Below are positions 25,818 through 34,862 of a stretch of DNA of 64,000 bases, one piece after another. How positions within the stretch are numbered: the first letter of the stretch is position 1; every line of letters starts with the position of its first letter. The stretch covers positions 434,001 to 498,000 of the forward strand of contig NZ_JACKZY010000002.1 in NCBI RefSeq assembly GCF_020833685.1, given 5' to 3'. A program made the position numbers and the translations under genes. The notes under the pieces were generated by a model. The model was not told where the DNA came from. It saw only the letters and a program-made list of their open reading frames with translations, and did not search any database. Source of the stretch: Nitratireductor sp. B36 (GTDB lineage: Bacteria; Pseudomonadota; Alphaproteobacteria; Rhizobiales; Rhizobiaceae).

Positions 25818-27570
25818 TCCGATCGAGGGCGGCGATGGTCGAAAGACGATGAGCGACAGCAATCACCGTCTTGTTCTCCATAAGTCGCTCAAGATTTTCC
25901 TGGATCACGGCTTCGATCTCGGAATCGAGCGCCGAAGTCGCTTCGTCGAGGATGAGGATGGGTGCATTCTTCAGCATCATTCTTGCAATCGCGATACGCT
26001 GGCGCTGACCACCCGAAAGTTTGACGCCGCGCTCGCCCACCACCGCATCATAGCCGGTGCGCCCTTTCGGGTCCGACACGTTAAGGATGAACTCGTGAGC
26101 CGAGGCGCGCTTCGCCGCGGCAATGATGTCCTCTTCGCTGGCCTTGCCCCGGCCATAGGCGATGTTGTCGCGGATTGAGCGGTGCATGAGCATCGGCTCC
26201 TGGCTCACCACGCCGAACTGGGCGCGAAGCGAGGCCTGTGTCACCTGGGTGATGTCCTGCCCGTCAAGCAGGATTTTTCCATGCTCGGCCTCAAAGAGCC
26301 GCAGCATCAGATTCACAATCGTGGTTTTGCCGGCGCCCGAGGGGCCAACCAATGCCACCCTTTCCCCCGGCTTGATATGCAGATCGAGCCCTTCGATTAT
26401 GCCGCTTTCCTTGCCATAGTTGAACGTGACGTTGTCGAAACGGATGTCTCCCTTGGCACGCTTCATCTCTTTGGCATTATCAGCGTCGCGGATAGCCGGT
26501 TCCACTGAAACGACCGTGGTGGAATCCTGCACGGTCGCATAGTTGCGGATCAGCCCGTTGATGTTGAACATCATCCAGCCGGACATCTGGTTGAGCCTGA
26601 AGACGAGGCCCATCGCGGCAGCGATCTCGCCGGTGGTGATCGCGCTGTCCAGCCAGCGCGATACGGCAAGAACAAAGATCGCAGCCATCATGAAACCATT
26701 GACGATAGCCACCGTCACGCGCACCCGGGTGATGGCGCGCGTCAGTGTTTGAACGGCACTCAGAAAATGCGCCATGCCCTCGCGCACATAGGAGTGTTCG
26801 CGCTGTCCGCTGTCGAACAGCTTGACGGCCAGGATGTTGGTGAAGGCATCCACCATCCGCCCGTTCAGGATGGAGCGCTGGTCGGCTGTACGACGGCCCG
26901 CCCGCCTGAGCGGGGGCAGGAGGTAGCGCGCGATCGCCACATAGGCCACGAGCCAAAGCAGGACCACCAGTCCCATGAACGGGTCGAGCACGGTGAGGAT
27001 CGAAGCGGCCAGCACGACGAAGGTGAGGAAGCTCCACATGGTTTGCAGAACGTTGATGATGAAGTCGCCGGTTGCCTCACCGCCCTGCAGAATTTTGGTC
27101 GCGATGCGGCCTGCAAAGTCGTTCTGGTAGAATTCATAGGGTTGTTCGATCACACGGCGAAACGCCTGCCAGCGCACACGCTGATAGAAGGCCGGCGCGA
27201 TCACCTGTTCTTCAAGGATGGTGTTGCCGATGATCACCACTGCACGGATGATGAGAAGGAGCGCAAGGAAACCGGCAAGTTTTTCCCAGTGGTCGGCAAT
27301 CAGTGTCTGTGGCGAAGAGGAGTCCAGAAGGTCGATCAGCCAGCCAAGCGCCCAGTAAAGCCCTGCATCGACGGCACCCATCAGGCCGCCGGCGATCAGA
27401 AGCAGAATGAAGGGCCACTTGGCTTGCCGTGCGAAGAAAAGGATGAATTCATGCGCCTTAACGGGCAACACGGAGCGCCCGGTGTCGCCGAAGGGGTCGA
27501 TGACCCCTTCGACGCTGCGCCACCAGCTTTCAGACCTGCGCGGTTCTTTGCTTTTCTCGTCTACGCTCAT
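25684..27570 (-). CDS. ABC exporter, fused permease-ATPase (second of pair)
   Basis: A 628-residue half-transporter. Six membrane helices fill about residues 45-330, then the ATPase: Walker A GPSGAGKTT, Q-loop VVSQEPMLMH, signature LSGGQRQR, Walker B ILILDEATSALD and H-loop AVAHRLSTI are all intact. It overlaps its neighbour at 27567 by 4 bp. Two adjacent half-transporters with complete sites could act as homodimers or a heterodimer. Members of this group export lipids, peptides or drugs; nothing in the sequence fixes the cargo. Confidence 0.93.
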   Translation of the reverse strand: MSVDEKSKEPRRSESWWRSVEGVIDPFGDTGRSVLPVKAHEFILFFARQAKWPFILLLIAGGLMGAVDAGLYWALGWLIDLLDSSSPQTLIADHWEKLAGFLALLLIIRAVVIIGNTILEEQVIAPAFYQRVRWQAFRRVIEQPYEFYQNDFAGRIATKILQGGEATGDFIINVLQTMWSFLTFVVLAASILTVLDPFMGLVVLLWLVAYVAIARYLLPPLRRAGRRTADQRSILNGRMVDAFTNILAVKLFDSGQREHSYVREGMAHFLSAVQTLTRAITRVRVTVAIVNGFMMAAIFVLAVSRWLDSAITTGEIAAAMGLVFRLNQMSGWMMFNINGLIRNYATVQDSTTVVSVEPAIRDADNAKEMKRAKGDIRFDNVTFNYGKESGIIEGLDLHIKPGERVALVGPSGAGKTTIVNLMLRLFEAEHGKILLDGQDITQVTQASLRAQFGVVSQEPMLMHRSIRDNIAYGRGKASEEDIIAAAKRASAHEFILNVSDPKGRTGYDAVVGERGVKLSGGQRQRIAIARMMLKNAPILILDEATSALDSEIEAVIQENLERLMENKTVIAVAHRLSTIAALDRIIVLDQGRIVEEGSHEALVERDGLYAQLWKRQSGGFLGGRMAAE

Positions 27571-29414
27571 TCCGCAGCCTCATTTACGTCCAGATCGAGG
27601 AAACCGCCGGACTGGCGCTGCCACAGGCTTGCATAGAGCCCTCCGGCAGCCACCAGTTCGTCGTGCGTGCCTTCCTCGACGATGCGGCCCTTGTCCATGA
27701 CGACCAGGCGGTCCATTGCAGCGATGGTCGAAAGCCGGTGTGCAATGGCAATCACCGTTTTGCCCTCCATCAGGCGATAGAGGTTCTCCTGAATTGCCGC
27801 CTCAACTTCTGAATCGAGCGCTGAAGTCGCCTCATCGAGGATGAGGATCGGAGCATCTTTCAGCATGACACGGGCGATGGCAATGCGCTGGCGCTGGCCG
27901 CCGGAGAGTTTCACGCCCCGCTCACCCACATGCGCATCGAAGCCCTTGCGTCCTTTCGGATCGCTCAGCCCGCCGATAAAGCCCATCGCTTCGGCGCGCC
28001 GTGCCGCTTCCAGCATCATCGCTTCGGTCGCGTCGGGTCGACCATAGAGGATGTTGTCACGAACAGACCGGTGTAGCAGGGACGTGTCCTGTGTCACCAT
28101 GCCGATTTCGGCCCGCAGCGAATCCTGCGTGACCTCCGAAATATCCTGTCCGTCGATGAGGATACGGCCACGCTCCAGATCATAAAAGCGCAACAGAAGA
28201 TTGACGAGGGTGGACTTACCGGCGCCCGAACGGCCCACGAGCCCGACCTTCTCACCGGGCTTCACCGAAAGTGAGAGATCTTCGATGACGCCGCCCTTCT
28301 TGCCATAATGGAAGCCGATCCGATCGAACTCGATCCGGCCTTTCGGGACGACAAGCGCTTTCGCGTCCGGCTTGTCATCCACCAGACGCGGCAGCGAAAT
28401 CGAGCCGATGCCATCCTGCACGGTCCCGACATTCTCGAACAGCCCTGTCAGCTCCCACATGATCCATTGCGACATGTTCCAGAGCCTCAGCACGAGGCCG
28501 ATGGCAACCGCCACTGCGCCCACCGATATTTCCCCGCCGATCCATAGTGTGATCGACAAATATCCCACCGCGACAAGGCAGGCCGAGTTCAGGAAATAGA
28601 GAAGGCCGTATAGACCGGTTACATATCGAAACTGAGCGTAGACCGTCTGCAGAAACCCATTCATCCCTTCGCGCGCAAAGCCAGCCTCGCGCTGTGCGTG
28701 CGAGAAAAGCTTCACCGTCTGGATGTTGGTGTAACTGTCCACCACGCGGCCGGTCATTATCGATCGGGCATCGGCTTGCTTTTCGGCGATTTTGCCGAGC
28801 CGCGGGATGAAATAAGCCATGAGGGCAATATAGCCGCCGAGCCAGAAAAGGATCGGAAGGGACAGACGCCAGTCGGCAGAAGCTGTCAAAAACAGAATGC
28901 CCACGAAATAGATCACGACGTAATTGAAGACGTCGAAGGTCTTGACGACGCACTCCCGCACAGCAAGTGCGGTTTGCATCAGCTTGGTCGCGATGCGGCC
29001 GGCGAATTCGTCCTGGTAGAAGCTCATCGACTGCTTGAGCAGATAGCGATGCACTTGCCAACGGATTCGCATGGGGTAGTTGCCCATGAGAATCTGGTGG
29101 TTGTTGAGACCGGCAAGCAAGATCAGTCCGGGCAGGATGATAAGGATGAAGCCCGCCATGCCAATAAGCCGCATCCCTTCCTCATCGAGGAATGTGGCCC
29201 GGTCGCGGTCCGATAGCCAGTCGACGATGTCGCCCAGAAAGGCGAACATCCAGACTTCCGCCAGGGCGATGGCCGCGACAAGAAACGTACCCAACAGGAC
29301 ATAGGGCCACGCGCCTTTCGTGAAATGCAGGCAAAAGGCGAAGAATGTGCGGGGCGGCTCCTGCGGTTCTTCGTTGGGAAAAGGCTGAAGCCTTTGTTCG
29401 AACCATTGAAACAT
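27567..29414 (-). CDS. ABC exporter, fused permease-ATPase (first of pair)
   Basis: A 615-residue half-transporter, paralogue of the next gene. Membrane domain about residues 35-320, then Walker A GRSGAGKST, signature LSGGQRQR and Walker B ILILDEATSALD. Both proteins share the intracellular-loop phrase FYQDEFAGRIATK and end near WQRQSGGFL, so they arose by duplication. It is the promoter-proximal gene; an inverted repeat lies 27-61 bp before its start. Neither ATPase is degenerate, unlike many heterodimeric exporters. Confidence 0.93.
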   Translation of the reverse strand: MFQWFEQRLQPFPNEEPQEPPRTFFAFCLHFTKGAWPYVLLGTFLVAAIALAEVWMFAFLGDIVDWLSDRDRATFLDEEGMRLIGMAGFILIILPGLILLAGLNNHQILMGNYPMRIRWQVHRYLLKQSMSFYQDEFAGRIATKLMQTALAVRECVVKTFDVFNYVVIYFVGILFLTASADWRLSLPILFWLGGYIALMAYFIPRLGKIAEKQADARSIMTGRVVDSYTNIQTVKLFSHAQREAGFAREGMNGFLQTVYAQFRYVTGLYGLLYFLNSACLVAVGYLSITLWIGGEISVGAVAVAIGLVLRLWNMSQWIMWELTGLFENVGTVQDGIGSISLPRLVDDKPDAKALVVPKGRIEFDRIGFHYGKKGGVIEDLSLSVKPGEKVGLVGRSGAGKSTLVNLLLRFYDLERGRILIDGQDISEVTQDSLRAEIGMVTQDTSLLHRSVRDNILYGRPDATEAMMLEAARRAEAMGFIGGLSDPKGRKGFDAHVGERGVKLSGGQRQRIAIARVMLKDAPILILDEATSALDSEVEAAIQENLYRLMEGKTVIAIAHRLSTIAAMDRLVVMDKGRIVEEGTHDELVAAGGLYASLWQRQSGGFLDLDVNEAAE

Positions 29415-29440
29415 TGTCTCAGGCGTCTTTCATTCTGGAG

Positions 29441-29475
29441 CCCGCGAACGTGATGTGTTGAATCATGTTCGCGGG
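29441..29475. promoter_or_regulatory. Inverted repeat upstream of ABC exporter pair
   Basis: CCCGCGAACGTGAT (29441-29454) is mirrored by ATCATGTTCGCGGG (29462-29475) with one mismatch pair and a 7-nt spacer. It sits 27-61 bp before the exporter start. No T-run follows on the minus strand, which argues against a terminator and for an operator or an RNA hairpin in the 5' leader. Confidence 0.5.
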
Positions 29476-29548
29476 ATAGTTGTCTGTGTTCAAAAAGCTT
29501 TTCCGCGGGCGGCGGCTGGCGGAAAAGCGATGATTGCCGGTTGCCCGG

Positions 29549-29839
29549 CTATCTGTGACCCTTGCGCGGCACGGATGCTGCAGGGCTGTTCGTTCGCGGC
29601 TTGCCCGGTCCCTTCAGGGGACCTGTACTCAGCGGCGCGGCGTGGCCGATACCGCCCATGTCACGAGCGATACTATGCGGCGGATCTGCGGGCTTGCCGA
29701 GAGCGGCCTTGAAGGCTCCTGAAAGCAAGGTGGCAGGAGCGCCGTCGTTTCCGCGCTCGAGTGCGCGGGTGGCCGGGTCGGCTTTCGCGAGCTTGTTCTT
29801 GCGGGGCGGGACGCCCCCTTTTTGAAGGTGTGCAGTCAT
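29549..29839 (-). CDS. Hypothetical low-complexity basic protein
   Basis: A 96-residue frame rich in Lys, Pro, Gly and Ala (MTAHLQKGGVPPRKNKLAKA at the start, GPGKPRTNSPAASVPRKGHR at the end). It looks intrinsically disordered and has no signal peptide, membrane segment or known domain. A longer reading to 30214 is open but unconvincing. Coding potential is suggested by a steady amino-acid composition that ends at this ATG. It lies in a gene-poor 1.3-kb stretch. Confidence 0.42.
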   Translation of the reverse strand: MTAHLQKGGVPPRKNKLAKADPATRALERGNDGAPATLLSGAFKAALGKPADPPHSIARDMGGIGHAAPLSTGPLKGPGKPRTNSPAASVPRKGHR

Positions 29840-30183
29840 GATGCAAATCCATTGTGACAACCGGAAGAAACGGTCGGCGGATTCGCTCGGCTGCGGCTTT
29901 ACCTGTGCTGAAAAAGCTGAAGAACGAAACCCGCCGTCAGGCTTGGTGCGGCGCCGTGTTCCACGGGCGCAGGCCTGCGAAGGAGGTAAGCATCGAATTG
30001 TCCATTGCCGCCTCCAGCGGTTTTCGTTGATAGGGCGCGTCTTATAGCGTTCATAGCCGGGTTTGGCCAGATGGTTTTTGACCAAAAGGCCTACCAGGGG
30101 TTGTAGAAAAATTGATCTCCGTGGACCCACCCCACAGGGAAGCGGGGCGGGTTTCGATGAGGGCTGCATGGTCCGCTGTCTTG
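29840..30183. other. 344-bp stretch without convincing gene
   Basis: Between two small minus-strand frames. I find no domain, RNA gene, clear terminator or repeat; open frames here are on both strands and none has a recognisable product. Confidence 0.4.
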
Positions 30184-30438
30184 TCATTCGAACAGCTTTC
30201 GCAGCATCGTCCAAAGGGCGGGGCGCTCCGGCATGGAAAACTTCATGTCCACGTCGGGAAGCTGACCTCGATGAGGCCTCCTTTGTTCAGTATGTCTATC
30301 GGGCGATATCGTAGCGCCGATTGTCAAAGCCCATGCCTCCAACCGGCGATCCTGCAAGGTGGGGCGGTTTGGGTCTATGTGCGGAACGACAAAGTCGTTG
30401 TTGCGGCCGAACGGCCGCCGGGGGAAGCGGTTATGCAT
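30184..30438 (-). CDS. Hypothetical small protein
   Basis: An 84-residue frame with AAGGAC about 7 nt before the ATG. The protein is basic and ends FSMPERPALWTMLRKLFE, a possible amphipathic helix. No family recognised. The same frame stays open upstream across the trmL gene on the other strand, but that part is probably an antisense shadow. Tentative. Confidence 0.35.
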   Translation of the reverse strand: MHNRFPRRPFGRNNDFVVPHIDPNRPTLQDRRLEAWALTIGATISPDRHTEQRRPHRGQLPDVDMKFSMPERPALWTMLRKLFE

Positions 30439-30735
30439 CGCGAACGTCCTTGAAAAGCGGGAGGAAATCCCGACGGACCGCGATACGTAGCTACCTGAAA
30501 AATTGGTGGGAGCGAGCCGAACCGAGTCCGCCGTCAGGCCTTCAGGCCAAAGGCGCGGAGCCAAGTCATGTAATGTCGATGCGTATCCATGCTTTTCTCC
30601 TGTGGTTCGCGTTGACAATGGTTGGCTTATACTCACAGTTGCAGAGAACTGCCACCTGTTTTTGTGCTCTTTCGTTCGCCCGCTGCCTGGTGTAACCGGA
30701 AAGCCACAGCCAGCCATGTCGAGAGACACAGCCAG

Positions 30736-31182
30736 ATGCGTATCGCGCTCTATCAGCCAGACATCCCGGGCAATACCGGGGCCATACTTCGCCTCGCCGC
30801 CTGCCTGGGCTTTACCGTCGACCTGATTGAGCCGGCCGGATTCGACCTTTCCGACAAAAACCTGAAGCGGGCGGGCATGGATTACCTCGAGCGTGCCGCT
30901 CTGGTCCGTCATTCGTCGTGGGAGGTTTTTGACCGCTGGCGTCGGGAGGAAAAGCGCCGTCTTCTGCTTTTCACCACCAAAGCCCAAATGCATTACACCG
31001 AGGTTTCTTACATCGAAGGCGACATTCTGATCTTCGGACGCGAATCTGTTGGAGCACCGGATTTTGTTCACGAGGCGGCTGATGCCCGTCTGGTGATCCC
31101 GATGGAGAAGGGCGCGCGCAGTCTGAATCTGGCCATGAGCGCGGCGATGGCTGCCGGCGAGGCGTTGCGTGAGTTGCGCTAA
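30736..31182 (+). CDS. trmL: tRNA (cytidine/uridine-2'-O-)-methyltransferase TrmL
   Basis: A 148-residue SPOUT methyltransferase that 2'-O-methylates the wobble base of leucine tRNAs using S-adenosylmethionine. Motif 1 is IALYQPDIPGNTGAILRLAA; the knot that binds the cofactor is DILIFGRESVGAP, and IPMEKGARSLNLAMSAAM closes the domain. The length fits TrmL exactly. I chose the ATG of MRIALYQ; an upstream start at 30622 adds an unrelated leader. Stand-alone on this strand, upstream of hemF. Confidence 0.95.
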   Translation: MRIALYQPDIPGNTGAILRLAACLGFTVDLIEPAGFDLSDKNLKRAGMDYLERAALVRHSSWEVFDRWRREEKRRLLLFTTKAQMHYTEVSYIEGDILIFGRESVGAPDFVHEAADARLVIPMEKGARSLNLAMSAAMAAGEALRELR

Positions 31183-31349
31183 AGCTTCGAACCGGGAAGA
31201 TGAAACCGGCTTTTCGTTTCCCAGGCAGCGCATCGAAGGGCCGGGTTGTTCTTTGTGCGCCCGCCAGGATGCATGGCGATCCGGCGTGTGTTTTTGATAA
31301 ATCCTGGGTGGCATCATTTCACTTTCCTTTTCGGGAAAGGGATGCCTAA

Positions 31350-31374
31350 AAGTTCAAGTGAACTTTAAGTCAAG
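31350..31374 (-). promoter_or_regulatory. SoxR-box-like promoter motif (copy 1)
   Basis: On the minus strand the sequence reads TTGACT, then AAAGT and ACTTGAAC halves, with a MerR-type 19-bp gap to TAGGCA. It matches the element at 55546-55570 at 23 of 25 positions, in the same sense relative to the promoter. It points leftward, toward the trmL 3' region, where no convincing gene starts. Confidence 0.45.
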
Positions 31375-31416
31375 CTTCGTGTGGGTTGGCGTTTTTTGCT
31401 TGAGAGCAGTGGTTTC

Positions 31417-31674
31417 TCAGTCCGCGCTCGGTAAACGGCGCATCGTGAATTCGATCACATCGCCTGGTCGCTCGCACCAGCTTTCTATTTCGGTCCAGTA
31501 GGCTTGCTTGGGCCACCGCTCCAGCCATTCCCGTGCTTTTTCCCGGGCTTGCGCGCGGGGCAGGGAAAAACTCTCCCGCAAAAAACCATCGCGTGGCAGG
31601 CGGCTTGCCCTGGCGCGGTGTTTGTCGAGGCTGCGTTTCAGCCCCTCCAGCGGTGGTTTTGCGGGCACTCGCAC
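31417..31674 (-). CDS. Conserved hypothetical small basic protein
   Basis: An 85-residue protein starting with GTG, with a strong AAGGAG 7 nt upstream (31681-31687 region). It runs MRVPAKPPLEGLKRSLDKHR and ends with an ordered-looking segment EWLERWPKQAYWTEIESWCE then VIEFTMRRLPSAD. I recall similar proteins in rhizobia without a name. The gene is masked by open frames on the opposite strand. Divergent from hemF; cytoplasmic, function unknown. Confidence 0.68.
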   Translation of the reverse strand: MRVPAKPPLEGLKRSLDKHRARASRLPRDGFLRESFSLPRAQAREKAREWLERWPKQAYWTEIESWCERPGDVIEFTMRRLPSAD

Positions 31675-31793
31675 AAAAGAACTCCTTGACCCGATGGATA
31701 AGAAGCTTAGGCAACGCGGTTGAAAATTGCGAGTCATTTGTAGGGCTGTCCGCCTGCCGCAGCGTCGCGTAGGATCGGGCCAAAGGGAAGATG

Positions 31794-32708
31794 ATGGAAC
31801 GACCAGAGCTGCCTGCCGGTTTGCCGGAGAATATCGAAGAAAAGAAAGTCGCTGCGCGCGCCTGGTTCGAGGAACTGCGCGACAGGCTGTGCGCTGCCTT
31901 TGAGGAACTCGAGGACGCGCTGACCGGTCCACTGTCAACACGCACGCCCGGCCGCTTTGAGCGCACCCCCTGGGAGCGGGAAGGCGGTAAGGGTGGTGGT
32001 GGCGTCATGTCGATTATGCACGGCAGGGTGTTTGAAAAGGTTGGCATTCACGTGTCCACCGTCCATGGTGAGTTTTCGCCCGAATTTCGAAAGCAAATCC
32101 CGGGCGCGGATCGCGATCCGAGCTTCTGGGCCTCAGGGATTTCGCTGATCGCCCACCCGCAGAACCCGCATGTGCCGGCCGTTCACATGAACACCCGTAT
32201 GGTGGTCACCACCAGCCAGTGGTTCGGGGGCGGGGCTGATCTCACACCGGTTCTCGACCGTCGCCGTACTCAGGAGGATCCTGATACGGAGGCCTTCCAT
32301 AAGGCCATGCGTTTCGTCTGCGAACGCCACGCAGCCATCGTCGATTACGAAAAGTACAAAACCTGGTGTGACGAGTATTTCTACCTGCCGCACCGTCAGG
32401 AGCCGCGCGGCATTGGCGGTATCTTTTACGATTGGCTGCGCTCGCCGGAGGATAAGGGGGGCTGGCAGGCCGATTTCGACTTCACCCGTGATGTGGGACG
32501 TGCCTTCGCAGTCGTCTATCCGCATCTGGTGCGCAAGAACTTCAACACCAATTGGACGGAAGCTGACCGCGAGGAGCAACTGGTGCGGCGAGGCCGCTAC
32601 GTGGAGTTCAACCTGCTCTATGACCGGGGCACGATCTTTGGTCTCAAGACCGGGGGCAACGTCAATTCCATCCTGTCCAGCTTGCCGCCCGAGGTGAAAT
32701 GGCCCTGA
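31794..32708 (+). CDS. hemF: Oxygen-dependent coproporphyrinogen-III oxidase
   Basis: A 304-residue HemF, which decarboxylates two propionates of coproporphyrinogen III to give protoporphyrinogen IX using O2. Conserved parts include [40 protein letters not shown] and [19 protein letters not shown], which hold the substrate-binding residues. ATG 31794 has AAAGGGA 5 nt upstream; the adjacent ATG at 31791 is too close to it. Its presence implies aerobic haem synthesis; the bc1 genes at 35.9-38.6 kb are haem consumers. Confidence 0.97.
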   Translation: MERPELPAGLPENIEEKKVAARAWFEELRDRLCAAFEELEDALTGPLSTRTPGRFERTPWEREGGKGGGGVMSIMHGRVFEKVGIHVSTVHGEFSPEFRKQIPGADRDPSFWASGISLIAHPQNPHVPAVHMNTRMVVTTSQWFGGGADLTPVLDRRRTQEDPDTEAFHKAMRFVCERHAAIVDYEKYKTWCDEYFYLPHRQEPRGIGGIFYDWLRSPEDKGGWQADFDFTRDVGRAFAVVYPHLVRKNFNTNWTEADREEQLVRRGRYVEFNLLYDRGTIFGLKTGGNVNSILSSLPPEVKWP

Positions 32709-32821
32709 GCCAGTATGGGGTTCAATCTCGCTGATCGATAAGCGGCAGTGTTTTTGATTTGAAAGTTGTGAACGGGTGGGGTCTTTAGCGAAGGCTGCTT
32801 CCCCGCCCGAGGACAATGTAC

Positions 32822-33703
32822 ATGAAACTGCCCCATATCCTGTTGGCGCTTCTGGTGACTGCCGTCTGGGGCTTCAACTTCGTCGTCATCAAGGTCGGCA
32901 TTGACAATTTTCCGCCAATACTTTTTTCCGCGTTGCGGTTTGCGGCGGCGGCTTTGCCGCTTGCCTTTTTCGTGCCGAGACCTGTGATCGCCTGGCGCTA
33001 TGTCATCGCCATCGGGGTCGTGCTGGGCATCGTCAAGTTCACGCTCCTGTTCTTGGCCATGGATGTCGGGCTTTCTGCCGGATTATCCTCGCTCGTGCTT
33101 CAGTCACAGGCGTTTTTCACCATCATGCTTGCGGCGTTCGTGCTGGGTGAACGGCCGACACGCATGCAGCTTCTCGGTATCTTCGTCGCCTTTTGCGGGA
33201 TTGCCCTGATTGCGCTGACGGTGGACGCAAGCATCACGATCATGGGCCTGGCGTTGGGGATCGCCGCCGCTTTCATGTGGGCGATTTCCAATCTTCTGAT
33301 GAAGCAGGCAGGCAAGGTCGACATGTTTCGCCTGATGGTCCATGTGAGCCTCATTCCGCCGCTCCCGCTACTTGCCCTTTCTCTCATGATCGAAGGCTGG
33401 GAGGCGGATATGGCCGCGCTGTCCAGCATCAACTGGACCGGCGTTGGCGCGGTTATCTATATCGCTTACGCCGCAACGATCTTCGGTTTCGCTGTATGGG
33501 GAATGTTGATCAGAACCTATGGTGCGGGGCGGGTTGCGCCATTTTCCTTGCTGGTGCCGATTTTCGGGATGAGCTCGTCAGCCCTGTTTCTCGGCGAAAC
33601 TTTTGGCCCGATGCGCATGGTGGCTGCAGCACTTGTTCTCGCTGGGCTCATGCTGACCCAGGTCAGGCAACGCGCGCCGCTGGCCCAGGCGGGCGCTGCC
33701 TGA
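32822..33703 (+). CDS. EamA/DMT-family exporter
   Basis: A 293-residue member of the drug/metabolite transporter superfamily with ten predicted membrane helices in two EamA repeats (about residues 5-130 and 140-280). VTAVWGFNFVVIKVGIDNFP at the start and GEXFGPM-like GETFGPMRMVAAALVLAG at the end are typical. ATG 32822 is 8 nt after GAGGAC; ATG 32816 is too close. Probably exports amino-acid metabolites, by similarity to E. coli EamA. Confidence 0.9.
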   Translation: MKLPHILLALLVTAVWGFNFVVIKVGIDNFPPILFSALRFAAAALPLAFFVPRPVIAWRYVIAIGVVLGIVKFTLLFLAMDVGLSAGLSSLVLQSQAFFTIMLAAFVLGERPTRMQLLGIFVAFCGIALIALTVDASITIMGLALGIAAAFMWAISNLLMKQAGKVDMFRLMVHVSLIPPLPLLALSLMIEGWEADMAALSSINWTGVGAVIYIAYAATIFGFAVWGMLIRTYGAGRVAPFSLLVPIFGMSSSALFLGETFGPMRMVAAALVLAGLMLTQVRQRAPLAQAGAA

Positions 33704-33710
33704 GACAGCC

Positions 33711-34343
33711 CTATGGGCGCATGGTCGCGAGTTTCAGGCCGAAACCGATAAACACCGTTCCAGTGAGCGCTTTCAGCCCGCGCTGCATGCGGACATTGCT
33801 GCCGATCGTTTTGAGGCCCGAAAACAGAAGCACGAGCGAGGAGAACCACACAATGTTCAGAAGCGAGTGGATCACCACGAGCGCGAAGGCCCAGAGGGTG
33901 GCGTCGGCATTGGCCGGAATGAACTGCGGAAATGCCGCCAGGTAGAACATCGATACTTTTGGGTTGAGCGCGTTGGTCAGAAACCCTTCGAATGCCGCGC
34001 GTATGAGTGTGCGCCGGCGTTTGGCAGGGGTCACCTCAAGCGGTGACGCAAAGCCATGCCAAGCCTGCCAAAGCGCTTTCATACCGATATAGCAGAGATA
34101 GGCCGCACCCAGCATTTTCACGATGAAGAACAGCTGGGCTGACTGCACCAGAATGATGGAAATGCCGAGGATCGACAAAGCGCCATGAACGTAGAACGCT
34201 GCGAAGAACCCGGCGATGTTGGCAAAACCGGCCGCTTTGCCTGAAGTGGGGACTGTCTTGGCAATCAACACGCCATTCGGGCCCGGCGACATGACAAGAA
34301 GTGCGGCAACCAATGTGAAGGTTCCAAGCTCGATCAGCGTCAT
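33711..34343 (-). CDS. LysE-family amino-acid exporter
   Basis: A 210-residue LysE/RhtB-type exporter (PF01810) with six hydrophobic segments. The conserved N-terminal motif is ALLVMSPGPNGVLIAKT, and AFEGFLTNALNPKVSMFYLA is the mid-protein NPK motif of RhtB proteins. The start MTLIELGTF at 34343 is preferred over an upstream extension to 34448. Convergent with EamA, so two different exporter families are side by side. Cargo unknown. Confidence 0.9.
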   Translation of the reverse strand: MTLIELGTFTLVAALLVMSPGPNGVLIAKTVPTSGKAAGFANIAGFFAAFYVHGALSILGISIILVQSAQLFFIVKMLGAAYLCYIGMKALWQAWHGFASPLEVTPAKRRRTLIRAAFEGFLTNALNPKVSMFYLAAFPQFIPANADATLWAFALVVIHSLLNIVWFSSLVLLFSGLKTIGSNVRMQRGLKALTGTVFIGFGLKLATMRP

Positions 34344-34435
34344 GGTTTGTGCCCTGAGTTGAACGCGGTTGTGAGACGCGGCAGAATACTCGGCAAACGT
34401 TTTGATTGTCGAGCGATACAAGAGCGGCTCCTGAC

Positions 34436-34765
34436 ATGCTGAAACCACCCAGCACCGTGACCGGCCTCATGGTTCATCCCGTCAGTGGCGATACAGTGCT
34501 GCAAAACGAGATTGTGGCCGAGCAGGCGTCATCGCTCGGCCATGCCGGTCGAATTGCCGAAAAGGCACTCATGCATCTTGCCGCGGCAGATCCCGCCGAT
34601 GGAGAGGATGTGGACCGCCGTCTTCACGCCGCCGCCGAAGCGGTGCATTTTTATTTCATCCAGCGTGAGCTTTGTGGCATGCGCAGACACGAAGACGTGA
34701 TTGCGGAGCTGTCGATCCCTGGCAGGGTATTGGTGCGCCTTGGGGCGCGTATAGGAACACGTTGA
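34436..34765 (+). CDS. Small conserved protein, possibly DUF6665
   Basis: A 109-residue soluble protein. The segment LQNEIVAEQASSLGHAGRIA followed by AAAEAVHFYFIQRELCGMRR resembles a small rhizobial family that I believe is named DUF6665; this is recall, not a search. Mostly helical, no membrane segment. Divergent from lysE and about 100 bp before a methyltransferase gene on the same strand. Confidence 0.7.
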   Translation: MLKPPSTVTGLMVHPVSGDTVLQNEIVAEQASSLGHAGRIAEKALMHLAAADPADGEDVDRRLHAAAEAVHFYFIQRELCGMRRHEDVIAELSIPGRVLVRLGARIGTR

Positions 34766-34862
34766 GCGCTGGCCTGCTGGATGTCGCGGTCTGGCCCGCT
34801 TGCTGCCGTCAGGGGTTCGTGGCACTCGCCTGCCAGCAATGGCAGACAGGAAAGACGGCGCC

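Noticed and set aside
30184-31317. Continuous 377-codon minus-strand frame spanning trmL
   Set aside because: Most of it is antisense to the recognised trmL. I kept only its last 84 codons as tentative because they have their own start and ribosome binding site.
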